This document shows positions 4,060 to 7,115 of a stretch of DNA of 7,115 bases, one piece after another (position 1 is the stretch's first letter; every line of letters starts with the position of its first letter). The stretch comes from an uncultured Collinsella sp. (lineage in GTDB: Bacteria > Actinomycetota > Coriobacteriia > Coriobacteriales > Coriobacteriaceae). The notes under the pieces are model-generated. The model saw only the letters and a program-made list of their open reading frames with translations, did no database searches and was not told the origin of the DNA. The DNA lies in the NCBI GenBank assembly GCA_902494375.1, contig CABUTL010000064.1:1-7115 (forward strand), in the 5' to 3' direction. The position numbers were made by a program, and so were the translations under genes.

Positions 4060-7000
4060 ATGCCTGTTCGAATCTATACCACCAATGCCGGCACGGATTT
4101 GAGCGATGCCGAGGCGGCACTGCTTGCCGACCTTATTGCCCGCCATGGACGTGCCGTTTTGCTGGCGTCTACGTTTGCCGAGCTTGATCTGTGCCGTCAT
4201 GATGCGGCGGAAGCCGGCATTTCGCTGGGTATCGACTACAAGACACCCGCATCGTGGCTTCGCTCGCTTTGGGAGCTTTTGGGCGACGGGCGCGGTTTCG
4301 TCGACAACCTGCAGCGCCAGATGCTGTTCTCGGATATGGTCACGCGTCTCGACGATGCCGACCTACGGCCGCTTTCGCGCAGCCAAGGCACAGTGCGCAT
4401 GCTTGCGCGCATGGCCCGCGACGTGCTGCCGGGTGTGGCGGGGACGACGGCCGAGCGATGCCGTGGCAACAATTGCCAGCCTGAGCCAAAAAGCGATGCC
4501 GAGGCTCGTGTGTTCGAGCTTTTGCGTGCCTACGCGGGCGGTTTGGACCGTCGAGATATGGTCGAGCCCTGCGAGGCGGCTGACATTATGGCCGGTGCCC
4601 TGGCCGATAACCTGCCGGCGTGCGCCCGCGCCGTATGCGTGCGCGGTGTCACGTCGTTTACGCACGGTCTACTCGAGCTGCTGTCTGCCGTGGCGAACAA
4701 TGGGGGAGAGGTCGTCGTGCTGCTTGCCCGCGAGCAGGCGGCGATGCGCGAGGAGCTTGCCACGGCATTTGATGCCCGCGGTGTGCTGTTTGAGATCGCG
4801 CCGCTGGACGAGGATGCCGGCGCTCCCGCGACTGCTCCAAAGTCCGTCGTACGTCCTGCCTTTGTGGAAGTCGCCGGCCCTCATGCCCGTGCTCATGTCT
4901 ATGCGGACGCCATCGATAAGTTGGTGAAAGCGCACAAGGAGTCCAAGGCCGATAAAGCTACTGCAACGCCTGCCGACCCTGTGCGCGTGCTCGTTGTTTC
5001 TGCCCGGGCATCCCAGCTGTTCGGTGAGCTCGCCTCTCGTCTGGCGGCGCGTCACATTGCGGCCGAGACGACTGAGTTCACGGCGTTTTCCCAATCCATT
5101 GCGGGCAAGCAGTTTGCGGCGCTTGCCGGCCTGATCGAGCGCATGAAGGCCGCCGATGAGTTCACGGCGTCAAAGACCGAATGGTGGCCCGCGCCGGAGC
5201 TTACCGACTGGATCTACAGCCCGCTTTCGGGCGCCGATGCCGCCAGCGCACGAACCTTCGATAAGAACATGCGCCTGTCGCGCAGCAAGACTACCGCGGG
5301 CGTTAAGAGCCTGCTGCAGAGCGTCCAAGGCCAGGTGAGGGGCGTGCGCAAGGCGGCGAGCGACGAGAACTGGTTTAAGAACGTGCCGTGTGTGGTTTCG
5401 GACGTGTTCCAGGCGCTGTGGCGTGACAAGCCCGTGACGGCGCTCAAGGCCATGTTTGCCGTTGCCGAAGCGTTGCCCGATCGCTCGCTGGGCAGCTTGG
5501 ATGGCCAAGCCCGTCGCCAGGCGGAGGTGGCTCTGCTGCGCCACGTCATCGACATCCTTATGAACGATGCTCGCGCGCTCGACGTATCGCAGGCCGCGAC
5601 CGTGCCCGTGCTCGATGGCATTCGCACCAAGGTAGACAAGCGTAGCACCGCCTACGATTACGAGACCTACGAGGTTGACCGTGCGCCACGTGCTCAGGTT
5701 CGTTTTGCTTCGCTTGCCGATGCGGCGGCTCTGCGCCCCGGCAGCTACGATGCCGTGCTGTTTGCCGATGTCGATCTGGACAGCTATCCGCTCTCACACG
5801 AGGAGGGGCCACTGGCCACGCTGACGGCGAGCCTTGGTCGCGAGGGCGTGACGCTTGAGCCTGCGGCCTTGCTGCGCGCACGCTTTGGCCGCGCGATGCA
5901 AGCGTCGCGTGGTCCGGTTGCGCTCGCCCGTGTGACCCACGATCGTCAAGCGCGCGAGTGCTATCCGGCGGCCGTGTGGACCGAGTTGCGGGCGCATGCC
6001 GAGGCCGCTAACGATGCTAAGGCCGCTGACGCCGACAAGACTGCTGACAACGCTAAGACCGCTGGCACCGACAAGGCGAAGTGCGTGGGTGAGGGCGATA
6101 TCGTAAGGGACTTCGATCCCGCGGCAGGCGAAGGTCTTAGGCGCGAGCGTGTGACCTGCGAAGCTCCTCAGCATCTGAGCGATGAGGCCGTGCCGTATTT
6201 GGTCCTGCGCCGTCGTGACGGCGAGGGCGAGGGCGCGCCGCTTGTGCCGCGCCTGACGTCCGCCTCGCAGATCGAGGCCTATTCCACCTGCCCGCTGTGC
6301 TGGTTCGTCTCGTATCGCGTCAAACCCCAGTCGATCGACGCCGGCTTTGGCAACATGGAGAAGGGCAACTTTGTCCATGACGTGCTGGAGCACTTGCATG
6401 CCCGTCTGCCCCAGGTGGGCATGGAGCGCGTGACGCCCATGAATCTGCCGCGCGCGAAGGAGCTGCTGCACGAGGTCTTTGCCGAGACCCTGGCCGAGCA
6501 CGCTGGCAAGCGCGGTACCGAGGGCCCGCTGGTGCCGCTCTCTCCAGTGGAGGAGCGCCAGGTGGCCGAGATTTTGCCGCAGCTGGAGGGCGTGCTTGCC
6601 TACGAGTCCGAGGCGCTTGCACCCTTTGCCCCGCGCTACCTTGAGTTCGCCTTTAATGAGCTTAAGGTCGAGTATGCCGGCTGGCCGCTTGGCGGGCGCA
6701 TCGACCGCGTTGATGTGGATGCCGAGAATCGCGCCGTGGTAATCGACTATAAGCATCGTTCGGGTGTCGAGGAGTTTAAGCTCGCCGACCCCACGGTGCG
6801 CGACGAGGAGTCGGGCGAGGCCCCCATCGACGACCCGCGCTGGTTGCCGCCGCATACCCAAACGCTCATCTACGCGCAGGCCATGCGCCGGGCGCTGGAT
6901 CTGGATACCCGCGCGGCGCTCTACTTTTCGACCAAGGGCGGCAAGCCGGCGTTGCGCGGTTCCGCGAGCGCCGAGCTGCTCGAGGAAGAGCGCGGCGACG

Positions 7001-7115
7001 GTCGCATCCCGGGCCTTAAGAAAGGTTTCCCCGGCGAGGGCGGCAGCATGGACTTCGACGCCCTGCTCGATCGCGTGGAGGCCGGCATCGCCGAGCGCCT
7101 GCGCGAGCTCGAGGC
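4060..7115 (+). CDS. addB: AddB-like helicase-nuclease subunit with PD-(D/E)XK nuclease, 3' end cut by window edge
   Basis: AddB pairs with AddA to unwind and trim double-strand DNA ends and prepare them for RecA recombination. The frame is open for 1018 codons to the right edge; B. subtilis AddB is about 1166. C-terminal nuclease landmarks: SQIEAYSTCPLCWF (736-749) with the first Fe-S cysteine, Cys744; GNFVHDVLE (769-777) with His773; GGRIDRVD (878-885) with Asp882; VIDYKH (894-899) with Asp896 and Lys898; and Gln934-x3-Tyr938. Cys744 to Asp896 is 152 residues, close to 160 in B. subtilis. The remaining three cluster cysteines should lie just past the edge. The N-terminal half is a degenerate helicase-like region with no Walker A. 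A low-complexity Ala/Lys/Asp insert occupies about 648-675. The ATG has GGAGG only 3 bases upstream, a short gap, but no better in-frame start is seen. addA is expected next. A generic PD-(D/E)XK nuclease is the cautious alternative name. Confidence 0.88.
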   Translation, partial: MPVRIYTTNAGTDLSDAEAALLADLIARHGRAVLLASTFAELDLCRHDAAEAGISLGIDYKTPASWLRSLWELLGDGRGFVDNLQRQMLFSDMVTRLDDADLRPLSRSQGTVRMLARMARDVLPGVAGTTAERCRGNNCQPEPKSDAEARVFELLRAYAGGLDRRDMVEPCEAADIMAGALADNLPACARAVCVRGVTSFTHGLLELLSAVANNGGEVVVLLAREQAAMREELATAFDARGVLFEIAPLDEDAGAPATAPKSVVRPAFVEVAGPHARAHVYADAIDKLVKAHKESKADKATATPADPVRVLVVSARASQLFGELASRLAARHIAAETTEFTAFSQSIAGKQFAALAGLIERMKAADEFTASKTEWWPAPELTDWIYSPLSGADAASARTFDKNMRLSRSKTTAGVKSLLQSVQGQVRGVRKAASDENWFKNVPCVVSDVFQALWRDKPVTALKAMFAVAEALPDRSLGSLDGQARRQAEVALLRHVIDILMNDARALDVSQAATVPVLDGIRTKVDKRSTAYDYETYEVDRAPRAQVRFASLADAAALRPGSYDAVLFADVDLDSYPLSHEEGPLATLTASLGREGVTLEPAALLRARFGRAMQASRGPVALARVTHDRQARECYPAAVWTELRAHAEAANDAKAADADKTADNAKTAGTDKAKCVGEGDIVRDFDPAAGEGLRRERVTCEAPQHLSDEAVPYLVLRRRDGEGEGAPLVPRLTSASQIEAYSTCPLCWFVSYRVKPQSIDAGFGNMEKGNFVHDVLEHLHARLPQVGMERVTPMNLPRAKELLHEVFAETLAEHAGKRGTEGPLVPLSPVEERQVAEILPQLEGVLAYESEALAPFAPRYLEFAFNELKVEYAGWPLGGRIDRVDVDAENRAVVIDYKHRSGVEEFKLADPTVRDEESGEAPIDDPRWLPPHTQTLIYAQAMRRALDLDTRAALYFSTKGGKPALRGSASAELLEEERGDGRIPGLKKGFPGEGGSMDFDALLDRVEAGIAERLRELE
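6016..6075 (+). repeat. 36-base-period repeat coding an Ala/Asp/Lys linker in the addB-like gene
   Basis: Two 24-base copies (6016-6039 and 6052-6075) match at 21 of 24 positions and are separated by 12 bases that also encode Thr-Ala-Asp-Asn. The product is a flexible stretch rich in Ala, Asp, Lys and Thr, just before the nuclease domain. It looks like an in-frame internal duplication and is likely to vary in length between strains. Confidence 0.6.

Noticed and set aside
5794..6861. 355-codon minus-strand open frame opposite the addB-like gene
   Set aside because: It is a by-product of GC-rich codon usage; the opposite strand encodes the conserved nuclease motifs over the same span.

Overview
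The window is moderately GC-rich chromosomal DNA with seven convincing protein genes and two kinds of palindromic structure. Gene content, codon choice and spacing suggest a gut actinobacterium of the class Coriobacteriia, perhaps Collinsella. This is an inference from overall appearance and was not searched.

Left part (1-2710) is a sulfur block. mnmA (tRNA 2-thiouridine synthesis; its 3' end runs off the left edge) and cysK (O-acetylserine sulfhydrylase) lie on the minus strand. An Rrf2-family regulator carrying four cysteines is transcribed divergently from cysK. The 253-base divergent region holds a good cysK promoter whose -10 hexamer sits in the centre of an inverted repeat, a plausible operator for the Rrf2 protein. 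This layout recalls the CymR/CysK cysteine-control module of Firmicutes, but with possible Fe-S ligands as in IscR. Between cysK and mnmA a strong terminator hairpin stands only 29 bases before the mnmA start codon, with an extended -10 promoter just upstream of it.

Middle part (2711-4059): a bidirectional terminator separates the Rrf2 gene from a convergent four-helix membrane protein of the YvlD/'phage holin 4' family (PF04020). A 324-base divergent region follows, with a promoter, short hairpins and a 16-codon candidate leader ORF ending in Phe-Trp-Arg-Val-Trp-Arg. The leader ORF stops 3 bases before a TrpR-fold regulator of the YerC/YecD type. That gene ends at an intrinsic terminator whose T-run merges into a perfect 36-bp-arm inverted repeat (3889-3977). 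The repeat core (TGGGGACGG) recurs singly at 2725, so it is probably a dispersed REP/REPIN-like element.

Right part (4060-7115+): one long open gene, cut by the right edge, encodes an AddB-like subunit of the AddAB double-strand-break repair helicase-nuclease. It has the Fe-S cysteine and the PD-(D/E)XK nuclease residues at expected spacing but no N-terminal Walker A. addA would be expected just beyond the edge.

The most original candidates are the Trp-containing leader ORF before the TrpR-fold gene, the divergent Rrf2(4-Cys)/cysK pair with an operator over the -10, the promoter/terminator overlap before mnmA, and the long REPIN-like palindrome. No CRISPR array, tRNA, rRNA or intact transposon is visible.
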